Assembly (NCBI GenBank): GCA_017472925.1
Contig: JAFUNS010000027.1
Location: forward strand, 1-54,315
DNA: 54,315 bases
Source of the DNA: Bacteroides sp.
Lineage (GTDB): Bacteria > Bacteroidota > Bacteroidia > Bacteroidales > Bacteroidaceae
Direction of reading: 5' to 3'
Positions 35,002-43,715 of this stretch are shown one piece after another. Position numbers and translations under genes: made by a program. The notes below the pieces were generated by a model. It ran no database searches and was not told the DNA's origin. It saw only the letters and a list, made by a program, of their open reading frames with translations. Positions within the stretch are counted from its first letter, which is position 1; each line of letters begins with the position of its first letter.

Positions 35002-35537
35002 ATTTTTATATCAACTCATTCGGAACTTTCTTTAAGATAGGTCTTTTTACCATTGGTGGAGGATATGCCATGGTACCGCTTATCGAGGAAGAGATAGTCA
35101 ATAAAAAACAATGGATAGCCAAAGAAGATTTTATCGATTTGTTGGCTATAGCCCAATCGGTACCAGGGGTGTTTGCTGTCAATCTTTCTATCTTTATAGG
35201 TTATAAATTGCGTAAATTTCCAGGTGCATTAGCCATGGCTTTGGGCACCATTCTTCCTTCTTTTCTCATTATATTGGGAATAGCCTTGTTCTTTCAACGC
35301 TTTAAAGAGTATGAGGCAGTAGAAAATATTTTTAAAGGTATTCGTCCGGCTGTTGTAGCATTGATTGCGGCGCCTACATTCAGTATGGCTAAATCGGCAA
35401 AGATTAATAAATATAATGTATGGATTCCAATTGTATCAGCTCTATTGATATGGTTGTTGGGCGTTTCTCCTGTCTATATTATCGCTTTGGCGGGAGTAGG
35501 GGGATTTATATTCGGAAAATTAAAACATAGTTGTTAG
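34998..35537 (+). CDS. Chromate transporter family protein, half 1
   Basis: 179 aa, a single CHR domain with about 5-6 helices. The motif G-L-F-T-I-G-G-G-Y-A-M-V-P-L-I-E-E-E is the CHR signature. Short CHR proteins work as pairs of homologous, oppositely inserted halves. ATG overlaps the HTCS stop (ATGA), so translation is coupled. Members transport chromate in some species but in gut anaerobes the natural substrate is uncertain (another oxyanion is possible). Confidence 0.9.
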   Translation: MNFYINSFGTFFKIGLFTIGGGYAMVPLIEEEIVNKKQWIAKEDFIDLLAIAQSVPGVFAVNLSIFIGYKLRKFPGALAMALGTILPSFLIILGIALFFQRFKEYEAVENIFKGIRPAVVALIAAPTFSMAKSAKINKYNVWIPIVSALLIWLLGVSPVYIIALAGVGGFIFGKLKHSC

Positions 35538-35543
35538 TAGGAT

Positions 35544-36116
35544 ATGATATTTTTAGAACTTTTTCTAACGTTTCTTCAGATAGGACTCTTTGGCTTTGGG
35601 GGTGGATATGCCATGCTTTCCATGATTCAGGGCGAAGTGGTAACCCGTTACGGATGGATATCGTCGAGTGAATTTACCGATATAGTTGCCATCAGTCAAA
35701 TGACTCCAGGACCGATAGGAATAAATTCGGCCACTTATGTGGGGTATACAGCGGTTATAAATGCCGGATATAGTCAAGCATGGGCTGTATTAGGTAGTGT
35801 TACGGCTACATTGGCCATGGTACTCCCGTCGTTTATATTAATGATAGCTATCAGTCGTTTTTTCTTGAAGTATCAGAAGCATCCTTTGGTTGAGTCGGTA
35901 TTTAAAGGACTTCGACCAGCTGTTGTTGGTTTGTTGGCCGCTGCGGCTTTAGTATTGATGACAGCAGATAATTTTGGTAATTATCGTACGGATATGTATC
36001 AGTTTATAATCAGTGTGGTGATATTCCTGATAGCCTTTATCGGTACGCGTAAATACAAGGTCAGCCCCATTCTGATGATTGTTCTTTGTGGGGCTGCCGG
36101 TTGGTTGTTGTATTAA
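35544..36116 (+). CDS. Chromate transporter family protein, half 2
   Basis: 190 aa, second short CHR half, 6 bp after the first. Signature G-L-F-G-F-G-G-G-Y-A-M-L-S-M-I-Q and the later S-Q-M-T-P-G-P-I-G-I-N are typical. Together the two halves form one transporter. Its stop codon overlaps the convergent stop of the hydrolase gene by 3 bases, so no terminator fits between them. Confidence 0.9.
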   Translation: MIFLELFLTFLQIGLFGFGGGYAMLSMIQGEVVTRYGWISSSEFTDIVAISQMTPGPIGINSATYVGYTAVINAGYSQAWAVLGSVTATLAMVLPSFILMIAISRFFLKYQKHPLVESVFKGLRPAVVGLLAAAALVLMTADNFGNYRTDMYQFIISVVIFLIAFIGTRKYKVSPILMIVLCGAAGWLLY

Positions 36117-37600
36117 AGCTTCACTTTCTTTTTTGCTGCTTTGGATTCGTTATGTAAACGGTCTAAAGCGGTTACTACGTATTGATACTTCGTTTTACCG
36201 TCATCGTAAGGGAGTGGGTAATAAGTATTGCGAGTGATGGTAACAATTTTGGATGCATCTTCCAAATTGACTTTTTCTCCTTGTGCAAAGCGATACACTA
36301 CATATTGTATGGCTTTATCCATTTCTTTCTTGGCTTTAGGAGCAGTCCAAAACAGGATGTATCCGTCGGCTGTCCATACGGGTTTCAATTTCTTAACCTT
36401 CGCAGGAGCTTTGTCATCCATGAATGGAGAAGTAGGTATCAATGCTGGAAAGCGGTGATAATTCTTTTGTAACATGGTATGATAGTTGCCCGGATTATCT
36501 ACTACAGCAGCGGCATACCATTGGCAACTTCCTTGTACGGTAGGGAGTGAACGTTGTAACTTCATCTTGGCGTCGAGCTGATGAACGGAAGGATTCTTAA
36601 GGTCTGCATTCTTCACCGTGCGGAGTACATCTTGTCCAATAAACAAAGGACGTTCGGAAGCATGCTTGGCCCACCAGCGGACTAAAGTGTCATAGTCGGC
36701 AGCTTTGTGACCTATTTCCCAATATACTTGAGGTATGTTGTAATCTACCCAGCCGTTGTTAACCCACATCAATACATCGGCATAAAGGTCATCGTAGTTT
36801 TGCAGACCGTTAGTGGCACTTCCGTTAGGGTCACTTTTTTGGTTGCGATAAATACCGAACGGACTTACACCAAATTTTACCCATGGCTTGCATTCACGGA
36901 CGGTTTCGTGTATTTCTTTAATGAGTATATTTACATTGTCTCTACGCCAATCGGCTTTGTTGGCATATCCACGGCCATATTGGGCGAAACTTGCATTGTC
37001 AGGAAAATCTTCCCCGGGGTTAGGGTAAGGATAGAAATAATCATCCATGTGGATGGCATCAATGTCATAACGATTAACAATATCGCGAACAATCTTGCAA
37101 ATGTATTTGCGATTTTCGGGTAAGGCAGGATCAAAGTATAATTGTCCGGCGTATGTAACAAATTGTTTGGGATATTTGTTATAGGGATGAATCGGTGATA
37201 ATACAGCTGTTCCTTTGGTCTTGGCGCGATAAGGATTAATCCATGCATGAAGTTCCATGTTGCGTTGGTGGCATTCGTCAATCATCCATTGCAACGGATC
37301 CCATCCGGGATTTTTACCCTGAACACCTGTAAGGAAACGGCTCCATGGCTCATAACTCGAATGATAAAGAGCATCGGCTTCAGCACGTATCTGGAAGATG
37401 ATGGCATTGATTCCAGCTTGTTGCAATGCATCGAGTTGTGATGCAAGGGTTTTCTGCATGGTTTCCTTGCTCAAACCTTGAAATTGTCCGTTCACGCATT
37501 GAATCCATGCGCCACGGAATTCCCGTTTGGGCGATTGTGCCATGCCGGTTGTTGTAACTAATAATAAAACGAATGAAAGGAATATAGATTTTATTTTCAT
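36113..37600 (-). CDS. Glycosyl hydrolase-like 10 (DUF187) family exported protein
   Basis: 495 aa from ATG 37600, chosen because it begins the signal peptide (M-K-I-K-S-I-F-L-S-F-V-L-L-L ... G-M-A-Q); an upstream frame exists but lacks sense. The GHL10 core starts R-E-F-R-G-A-W-I-Q-C-V and contains F-Q-I-R-A-E-A-D-A and I-H-M-D-D-Y-F-Y-P-Y, the pattern of the barrel's catalytic face. A C-terminal fibronectin-III-like domain (about 405-495) follows. Members probably cleave peptidoglycan glycan strands or related sugars; activity here unproven. Confidence 0.88.
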   Translation of the reverse strand: MKIKSIFLSFVLLLVTTTGMAQSPKREFRGAWIQCVNGQFQGLSKETMQKTLASQLDALQQAGINAIIFQIRAEADALYHSSYEPWSRFLTGVQGKNPGWDPLQWMIDECHQRNMELHAWINPYRAKTKGTAVLSPIHPYNKYPKQFVTYAGQLYFDPALPENRKYICKIVRDIVNRYDIDAIHMDDYFYPYPNPGEDFPDNASFAQYGRGYANKADWRRDNVNILIKEIHETVRECKPWVKFGVSPFGIYRNQKSDPNGSATNGLQNYDDLYADVLMWVNNGWVDYNIPQVYWEIGHKAADYDTLVRWWAKHASERPLFIGQDVLRTVKNADLKNPSVHQLDAKMKLQRSLPTVQGSCQWYAAAVVDNPGNYHTMLQKNYHRFPALIPTSPFMDDKAPAKVKKLKPVWTADGYILFWTAPKAKKEMDKAIQYVVYRFAQGEKVNLEDASKIVTITRNTYYPLPYDDGKTKYQYVVTALDRLHNESKAAKKKVKL

Positions 37601-37626
37601 GACGATTGTATTTCTGATAATGGTTG

Positions 37627-37634
37627 CAAAGATA
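37627..37634 (-). promoter_or_regulatory. -7 element of the GHL10 gene
   Basis: TATCTTTG on the minus strand, 27 bp before the start codon, exact TAnnTTTG. Confidence 0.55.
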
Positions 37635-37677
37635 GAAAGAAATGCCATTCTATACGAGATTTCATTAAGATTTTTCT

Positions 37678-37685
37678 TACTTTTG
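37678..37685 (+). promoter_or_regulatory. -7 element of the YrdC/ClC/fmt operon
   Basis: TACTTTTG on the plus strand, 30 bp before ATG 37715, exact TAnnTTTG. Divergent from the GHL10 promoter 50 bp away. Confidence 0.55.
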
Positions 37686-37714
37686 CAATTCATTGTCATA
37701 AAAAGTAGAAAACC

Positions 37715-38290
37715 ATGAACGAAACAATGAAGGAAGACATAAAGAAGGCCTGTGAAGTAATGCAGAAGGGCGGTGTGATTCTATATCCTACCGATACCAT
37801 TTGGGGGATAGGATGTGATGCAACCAATGAAGAGGCCGTAAAACGGGTGTATGAAATCAAGAAGCGGGCAGATAGTAAAGCGATGCTTGTATTGGTGGAC
37901 AATGCCGTGAAGATTGATTTCTATGTAAAGGATGCACCGGAGGTAGCTTTCGATTTGATAGAATGTGCCACCAAACCGATGACCATTATTTATGATGATG
38001 CACGCAATTTGGCATCCAACTTGTTGGCAGAGGATGGGAGCGTGGGAATCCGGGTTACTTCCGAAGAATTCTCCAAGCAATTGTGTTTCCGTTTTCGTAA
38101 GGCTATTGTGTCTACTTCGGCAAACATTAGTGGCGAGCCCTCACCCGCAAATTTTAGTGAAATAAGTGAGGAGATAAAACAAGCCGTGGATTATGTGGTG
38201 GGTTATCGACAAGATGAAACGGTAAAGCCCAAGCCATCGAGCATTATCAAGCTTGGTAAAGGAGGATTGGTTAAGGTCATTAGAGAGTAA
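37715..38290 (+). CDS. L-threonylcarbamoyladenylate synthase (Sua5/YciO/YrdC family)
   Basis: 191 aa, YrdC domain only, without the Sua5 C-terminal domain. Key pieces: G-G-V-I-L-Y-P-T-D-T-I-W-G-I-G-C-D-A-T-N, then K-K-R-A-D-S-K-A-M and S-T-S-A-N-I-S-G. The enzyme makes threonylcarbamoyl-AMP for the t6A37 base of tRNAs; cytosolic. First gene of an operon with the ClC channel (8 bp) and fmt (11 bp), mixing translation genes with a transporter. Confidence 0.92.
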   Translation: MNETMKEDIKKACEVMQKGGVILYPTDTIWGIGCDATNEEAVKRVYEIKKRADSKAMLVLVDNAVKIDFYVKDAPEVAFDLIECATKPMTIIYDDARNLASNLLAEDGSVGIRVTSEEFSKQLCFRFRKAIVSTSANISGEPSPANFSEISEEIKQAVDYVVGYRQDETVKPKPSSIIKLGKGGLVKVIRE

Positions 38291-38298
38291 AATAAGAA

Positions 38299-40110
38299 AT
38301 GGATAACATGGACGAGAATAAGAAAACGTTACTTCAACGCTTTATCTTATGGCGTGAAAAAAATATTAAAGAGAAGCAGTTTGTCTTGATACTGAGTTTT
38401 GCGGTGGGTGTCTTGACCGCATTGGCTGCTTGCTTGCTGAAGTTTCTGATAGAATATGTAAAGGAATTCCTGACAGAAAATTTTGATACCACAGGGGCTA
38501 ACTGGTTGTATTTGGTATATCCGGTTATTGGTATTTTCCTGACTGGACTTTTCATTCGCTATGTGGTGAAGGATGATATCAGTCATGGGGTGACCAAGAT
38601 ATTGTATGCCATATCTCGTAGGCAGAGCCGTATCAAGCGTCATAATATCTGGTCGTCTTTGTTTGCCAGTTCCATTACCATCGGTTTTGGGGGGTCGGTA
38701 GGGGCCGAAGCGCCGATTGTGCTGACCGGTTCGGCTATTGGTTCCAATTTGGGAAGCGTCTTTAAAATGGAACACCGTACCTTGATGTTGTTGGTGGGAT
38801 GTGGGGCTGCAGGTGCCGTATCGGGCATTTTTAAAGCGCCTATTGCCGGATTGGTGTTTACCTTGGAAGTGTTGATGATAGACATGACAATGGGCTCGTT
38901 GGTGCCTTTGCTCATTTCGTGCGTAACGGCAGCTACGGTATCGTATATTCTGACAGGTACACAGGCGATGTTTGAATTCCACATGGATGAGCCTTTCCTG
39001 ATGGAACGCATCCCTGCGGTAATGATTCTGGGTATTTTATGTGGATTGGTGTCCTTGTACTTTACTCGCACCATGAATTGGATAGAAGGCATTTTCCGTA
39101 AATATAGCAATCCGTATGTCAAATTGCTCATAGGGGGCAGTATGCTGAGTGTACTTATCTTCCTTTTCCCCTCTTTGTATGGTGAAGGATATGATACTAT
39201 CCACCTGTTGCTCAACGGTACCAACGATGCCGCTTGGGATAAAGTAATGGACAACTCTATATTCTATGGATATGGTGGCTTGTTGTTGGTGTACTTGTCT
39301 TTGGTTGTATTGTTCAAGGTGTTTGCTACCAGTGCCACCAATGGAGGTGGAGGTTGTGGGGGGACTTTTGCACCCAGTTTGTTCCTGGGATGTATCACCG
39401 GTTTTGTCTTTGCCCATTTCTGTAATGGGTATGATATGGCACCCATCGTTTCCGATGATATCCCCGAAAAGAATTTTGCCTTATTAGGAATGGCAGGGGT
39501 AATGTCGGGAGTCATGCATGCCCCGCTAACAGGTGTATTCCTCATTGCCGAATTGACGGGTGGATATGATTTGTTCTTGCCTTTGATGATGGTGTCGGTC
39601 AGCGCCTATCTGACTATTATGATATTCGAGCCTCATAGTATTTATTCGATGCGTTTGGCCAAGAAAGGCGAGCTGATTACCCACCATAAGGACAAAGCGA
39701 TGCTCACGTTGATGAATATTGAAAGCGTGGTGGAAACGGATTTCGAAAAGGTGGCGCCCGATATGGATTTGGGAGCCATGGTTAGAGTCATTTCCAAGGC
39801 ACGGCGCAACTTGTTTCCCGTAGTCGATGCACGAGGTGTATTGTTGGGGGTTGTGATATTGGATGATATCCGTAACATCATGTTCCGCCAGGAGTTGTAT
39901 CATCGGTTTTATGTGGCTCGCTTCATGACCTCTCCTCCGGCCCGGATTAATATAGAAGATTCGATGGAAGAGGTAATGAGGAAGTTTGATGATACCAAGG
40001 CATGGAATTTGCCCGTAGTGGATAAAGAAGGAAAGTATAAAGGATTCCTTTCCAAGTCAAGAATATTTAATACATATCGCCAGATGCTGGTCGATTTTTC
40101 GGAAGATTAA
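38299..40110 (+). CDS. ClC-type chloride channel/antiporter with CBS pair
   Basis: 603 aa. N-terminal ClC domain of 10 or more helices, with the gating-Glu motif in G-S-V-G-A-E-A-P and the G-x-F-x-P motif in C-G-G-T-F-A-P-S. The C-terminal about 130 residues are two CBS domains (L-D-D-I-R-N-I-M ... F-D-D-T-K-A-W-N-L-P-V-V-D), which usually bind nucleotides. It moves Cl- across the inner membrane, by antiport with H+ in most bacteria; which mode cannot be read. Between yrdC and fmt in one operon. Confidence 0.93.
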   Translation: MDNMDENKKTLLQRFILWREKNIKEKQFVLILSFAVGVLTALAACLLKFLIEYVKEFLTENFDTTGANWLYLVYPVIGIFLTGLFIRYVVKDDISHGVTKILYAISRRQSRIKRHNIWSSLFASSITIGFGGSVGAEAPIVLTGSAIGSNLGSVFKMEHRTLMLLVGCGAAGAVSGIFKAPIAGLVFTLEVLMIDMTMGSLVPLLISCVTAATVSYILTGTQAMFEFHMDEPFLMERIPAVMILGILCGLVSLYFTRTMNWIEGIFRKYSNPYVKLLIGGSMLSVLIFLFPSLYGEGYDTIHLLLNGTNDAAWDKVMDNSIFYGYGGLLLVYLSLVVLFKVFATSATNGGGGCGGTFAPSLFLGCITGFVFAHFCNGYDMAPIVSDDIPEKNFALLGMAGVMSGVMHAPLTGVFLIAELTGGYDLFLPLMMVSVSAYLTIMIFEPHSIYSMRLAKKGELITHHKDKAMLTLMNIESVVETDFEKVAPDMDLGAMVRVISKARRNLFPVVDARGVLLGVVILDDIRNIMFRQELYHRFYVARFMTSPPARINIEDSMEEVMRKFDDTKAWNLPVVDKEGKYKGFLSKSRIFNTYRQMLVDFSED

Positions 40111-40121
40111 TACAATAAGTG

Positions 40122-41096
40122 ATGGAAAAGAAAGATTTGAAGATAGTATATATGGGAACTCCCGAATTTGCCGTGGAAAGTTTGAAGCGGTTGGTAGAGG
40201 GAGGATATAATGTAGTAGGCGTAATTACCATGCCCGACAAGCCGATGGGACGCCATGGAAGTGTATTGCAGGCAAGTCCCGTTAAGCAATATGCCGTATC
40301 GCAAGGATTGAAGGTATTGCAACCCGAGAAACTGAAGGATGAGGCTTTCTTGGAAGAACTACGTGCTTTGCAAGCCGATTTGCAGATTGTAGTGGCTTTC
40401 CGCATGTTGCCCGAAGTGGTGTGGAATATGCCTCCTATGGGTACTTTCAATCTACATGCAGCTTTGTTGCCCCAATATAGAGGGGCGGCTCCTATCAATT
40501 GGGCGGTTATCAATGGGGATACAGAAACGGGCATCACCACTTTCTTCTTGAAGCATGAGATAGATACAGGCGACATTATCCAGCAGGTACGTGTTCCTAT
40601 AGCCGATACCGATAATGTAGAAATCGTTTATGATAAGCTCATGATGTTAGGGGGTGATTTGGTACTTGAAACGGTGGATGCCATCTTGGCGGGAACTATC
40701 CATCCTATTCCTCAAGATGAACTGATCATGCCCGAAACGGAACTTCGTCCGGCTCCGAAAATTTTCAAGGAAACTTGTCGGATTGATTGGAATAAAGGGG
40801 TGAAGCGAGTGTACGATTTTGTGCGTGGCTTGTCGCCTTATCCTGCCGCATGGACGGAATTGGTATTACCCGATGGCAATCGTCAAGTCGTGAAGATTTA
40901 CGAAACGGAAAAGCAATTTGCTACCCATTCCTTGCCTATAGGTCAAGTGGATACCGATGGCAAGACTTATTTCCGTATAGCAGTGCCCGATGGATATGTC
41001 AATTTGCATTCTCTTCAGATGGCGGGAAAGAAACGTATGGGAGTAGGCGATTTCCTTCGCGGTTATCGGCATGTAGAGGGAAGCAAGGTAGAATGA
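40122..41096 (+). CDS. fmt: Methionyl-tRNA formyltransferase
   Basis: 324 aa from ATG 40122 (a GTG just before is in frame but unneeded). Start K-I-V-Y-M-G-T-P-E-F-A-V, catalytic loop N-L-H-A-A-L-L-P-Q-Y-R-G-A-A-P-I-N-W-A and D-T-G-D-I; C-terminal OB-like domain with F-V-R-G-L-S-P-Y-P-A-A-W. It formylates initiator Met-tRNA. Last gene of its operon, followed by a strong terminator. Confidence 0.97.
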   Translation: MEKKDLKIVYMGTPEFAVESLKRLVEGGYNVVGVITMPDKPMGRHGSVLQASPVKQYAVSQGLKVLQPEKLKDEAFLEELRALQADLQIVVAFRMLPEVVWNMPPMGTFNLHAALLPQYRGAAPINWAVINGDTETGITTFFLKHEIDTGDIIQQVRVPIADTDNVEIVYDKLMMLGGDLVLETVDAILAGTIHPIPQDELIMPETELRPAPKIFKETCRIDWNKGVKRVYDFVRGLSPYPAAWTELVLPDGNRQVVKIYETEKQFATHSLPIGQVDTDGKTYFRIAVPDGYVNLHSLQMAGKKRMGVGDFLRGYRHVEGSKVE

Positions 41097-41114
41097 CCGA
41101 TAATAAATAAAATG

Positions 41115-41156
41115 CTGCATCTTCAAAAAAAAGTGTTTTGAAGATGCAGTCTTTTT
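41115..41156 (+). terminator. fmt: Rho-independent terminator of fmt
   Basis: Perfect 14-bp stem CTGCATCTTCAAAA / TTTTGAAGATGCAG (41115-41128, 41136-41149) and a T-run. About 18 bp below the stop. Confidence 0.92.
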
Positions 41157-41194
41157 AGATTTCTTCATTTATATAGCAGAAAGTGTCACATGTC

Positions 41195-41746
41195 ATGAAC
41201 GAAACGGAGTTGGTCAAACGTTGTGGTAAGGGTGATAACCTTGCCCGCAAGCAATTGTACGAGCGATATGCCGGACAATTGTTGGCTGTCTGTATCCGTT
41301 ATACAGGTGACAGAGAAGTGGCACAAGACATTTTGCATGACTCTTTCTTGAATGTTTTTCGTTCCATTGGCCACTTTGTATATCAAGGTGAAGGCTCTTT
41401 GAAGGCATGGCTCCATCGTATCGTAGTGAATGAGGCGTTGGGGTATTTGCGCCAACAATCCGTTTCCTTGTCGCACGAAGTGGTCATGGATGATATTCCC
41501 GATGTAGAAGATTCGGAGGAGGATGATTGGGAGACGATTCCCCCGAAGGTCATTCTACAATTCGTTCAAGAGCTCCCCTCGGGGTACAGAACGGTGTTTA
41601 ACTTGTATGTGTTCGAGGAGAAAGGACATAAGGAAATAGCCCGCTTGTTAGGAATCAGTGAGCATAGCTCTTCTTCCCAGTTGTCAAGGGCAAGGGCATT
41701 GTTAATGAAGAAAGTGAATCAGTATAGAAAACAAATGAGGAGATGA
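41195..41746 (+). CDS. ECF-type RNA polymerase sigma factor
   Basis: 183 aa from ATG 41195; a GTG at 41183 is less likely. Region 2 is clear (L-Y-E-R-Y-A-G-Q-L-L-A-V-C-I-R-Y ... A-Q-D-I-L-H-D-S-F-L-N-V-F), then region 4 (L-P-S-G-Y-R-T-V-F-N-L-Y-V-F-E-E-K-G-H-K-E-I-A-R-L-L-G-I-S). It directs transcription in response to an envelope signal, normally held by an anti-sigma factor. The next gene overlaps it by 4 bp, which is where anti-sigma genes sit. Confidence 0.94.
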   Translation: MNETELVKRCGKGDNLARKQLYERYAGQLLAVCIRYTGDREVAQDILHDSFLNVFRSIGHFVYQGEGSLKAWLHRIVVNEALGYLRQQSVSLSHEVVMDDIPDVEDSEEDDWETIPPKVILQFVQELPSGYRTVFNLYVFEEKGHKEIARLLGISEHSSSSQLSRARALLMKKVNQYRKQMRR

Positions 41747-42987
41747 TGAAAGAAGATAAATGGTTGGACGGCTTGCGGGATCGGATGAAGGATTACTCCG
41801 AACCGGTTCCTGATAATCTATGGGCAGACATAGAGAAGGATTTGGAGGTAACTCCGAAGGTTATCCCTATGAGAGGACGTTGGCAGATGGTGGCAGCTGT
41901 AGCCTTGTTGCTCGTAGTGTCTTCGCTTACCTTATGGTTCTGGCATTCTCCTGCCGTAGAATATATGGAACAACAATCGGCCAAGGTAGAAGAGGTGCTT
42001 CCTGTAATTTCGGAGGTAACCCCACAACCGTTGTTGGCTGAAGAAAAGAAAGAAACACCCTCAAAGGCTATTGTTAAAAGAAAAGCATCCGATTCTGTCT
42101 TTAGCATAATCCATGAGTGTGGCATTTATGAGGATATGACGCTTGTTCAGGAAGAGGCGGAAAAAGATTCGGTGGATGCTCCTGTTGTGGTGCCCGAAGA
42201 GAAAAACGATCCAAAAGAAGAACATCCTTTGATACGTAGAAAAGCCTTGATTGCGGAAAATGTCACAACAAGTCCCAAGAAGAAATCTTCTTCGTTGAAT
42301 TTAGGCATTTCGGTAGGAAATGGTTTGATGGGTTCGGGGGGGATATCTGGTGTTTCCGATTTTATAAATGTACAAACTCCCGAGATATCTATTCCTGGTG
42401 ATTCTACCAATCATTCTACTGATAACCGGAAGCAGGCTGCTTTACATGCAAGAAGTGCATCGAAAATAAATAGCTTGGATTATCAGGCTTTGGAGAAGAA
42501 GCATCGTATTCCGTTGGTAGTAGGGGTTTCTTTGCGATGGGCCTTGAATGAGAAATGGGCATTGGAAAGTGGATTGACCTATACTATGCTATCAACAGAC
42601 TTGTCGTTGGGTAATCAGAACGGTGAACAGAAACTCCATTATGTGGGTATACCTTTGAAGGTCAGTCGGGAGCTTTGGAGTGACAAACGCTGGCATGTAT
42701 ACGCCATGGCCGGTGGAGCCGTAGAGAAATGTGTATATGGAAGTTTGAAGATGAATGACAAGTGGAATATGTCCGATGTAAACCAACGCTTGGAGGTGGA
42801 CGAACTTCAATGGTCGATCCAAGCATCGGTAGGCGCCCAATATCGGTTGGCCGAACGGGTAGGAGTGTATGTAGAACCGGGGGTAGCCTATTATTTTGAA
42901 GATGGAAGCAAAATAGAGACCATACGCAAGGATAAACCGCTTAATTTCAATTTGCAAGTAGGGCTTCGGCTTACCTTGAAAAAATAA
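41743..42987 (+). CDS. Membrane-anchored protein with C-terminal outer-membrane beta-barrel-like domain (possible sigma regulator)
   Basis: 414 aa. Residues 1-45 are cytoplasmic and acidic (W-L-D-G-L-R-D-R-M ... V-P-D-N-L-W-A-D-I-E), one TM follows (about 47-66), then a long low-complexity E/K/S/P-rich linker (about 75-240). The last about 150 residues are a PorT/OmpW-like beta-barrel pattern (W-A-L-E-S-G-L-T-Y, Y-V-G-I-P-L-K-V, V-G-A-Q-Y-R, Y-V-E-P-G-V-A-Y-Y), ending L-R-L-T-L-K-K. Overlap with the sigma gene suggests the N-terminus binds it. A protein spanning both membranes is unusual; the whole layout is common in Bacteroidetes but its role is not settled. Confidence 0.75.
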   Translation: MMKEDKWLDGLRDRMKDYSEPVPDNLWADIEKDLEVTPKVIPMRGRWQMVAAVALLLVVSSLTLWFWHSPAVEYMEQQSAKVEEVLPVISEVTPQPLLAEEKKETPSKAIVKRKASDSVFSIIHECGIYEDMTLVQEEAEKDSVDAPVVVPEEKNDPKEEHPLIRRKALIAENVTTSPKKKSSSLNLGISVGNGLMGSGGISGVSDFINVQTPEISIPGDSTNHSTDNRKQAALHARSASKINSLDYQALEKKHRIPLVVGVSLRWALNEKWALESGLTYTMLSTDLSLGNQNGEQKLHYVGIPLKVSRELWSDKRWHVYAMAGGAVEKCVYGSLKMNDKWNMSDVNQRLEVDELQWSIQASVGAQYRLAERVGVYVEPGVAYYFEDGSKIETIRKDKPLNFNLQVGLRLTLKK

Positions 42988-43023
42988 AATGATGTTTTCC
43001 GAGGGTTATATACAAAATATGTC

Positions 43024-43031
43024 TATCTTTG
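43024..43031 (+). promoter_or_regulatory. rpe: -7 element of rpe-comEC
   Basis: TATCTTTG, exact TAnnTTTG. The start would lie near 43038, so of the three in-frame ATGs (43043, 43049, 43055) the last gives the most normal leader. Confidence 0.6.
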
Positions 43032-43054
43032 TACATGTCTAAATGCTAATGTAT

Positions 43055-43708
43055 ATGAAAGAACCCATCATATCTCCGTCATTGTTGTCGGCCGATTTTG
43101 CAAACTTGAAGGCCGATTTGGAAAGTATCAATTGTAGCGGTGCCGATTGGTTGCACATCGATATTATGGACGGGGTATTTGTCCCCAATATATCTTTTGG
43201 CTTCCCCGTTTTGAAGTATGTGGCACAGCTTTCTGAAAAGCCGCTCGATGTACACCTGATGATTGTACAACCCGAAAAGTTCATCAACGAGGTGAAGGCA
43301 TTGGGAGCCATGATGATGAATGTGCATTACGAGGCTTGTCCGCATTTGCATCGGGTTATCCAACAAATAAAGGATGCAGGCATGAAGGCAGGCGTAACTC
43401 TGAATCCCGCCACTCCTGTATCATTGTTGGCCGATATCATTGCCGATGTGGATATGGTGTTGCTGATGAGCGTGAATCCGGGCTTTGGCGGACAGAAATT
43501 CATTCCTCATACCCTTGATAAGATTCGTGAATTGCGGGCATTGATAGAACGTACGGGTTCTCATGCCTTGATTGAAGTGGATGGAGGCGTGAATGAAGAA
43601 ACGGCCAAGGCATTGGTAGAGGCTGGCGCAGATATTTTGGTGGCCGGAAGCTATGTTTTCGGAGCTGCCGATCGGAAAGAAGCCGTACGCCAATTGAAGC
43701 AAGCATAG
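43055..43708 (+). CDS. rpe: Ribulose-phosphate 3-epimerase
   Basis: 217 aa from ATG 43055 (two ATGs just upstream are in frame). TIM-barrel motifs S-P-S-L-L-S-A-D-F, H-I-D-I-M-D-G-V-F-V-P-N (metal and acid/base residues), N-P-G-F-G-G-Q-K-F and V-D-G-G-V-N. It interconverts ribulose-5-P and xylulose-5-P in the pentose phosphate pathway. comEC follows 7 bp after. Confidence 0.97.
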   Translation: MKEPIISPSLLSADFANLKADLESINCSGADWLHIDIMDGVFVPNISFGFPVLKYVAQLSEKPLDVHLMIVQPEKFINEVKALGAMMMNVHYEACPHLHRVIQQIKDAGMKAGVTLNPATPVSLLADIIADVDMVLLMSVNPGFGGQKFIPHTLDKIRELRALIERTGSHALIEVDGGVNEETAKALVEAGADILVAGSYVFGAADRKEAVRQLKQA

Positions 43709-43715
43709 ATTGTAC

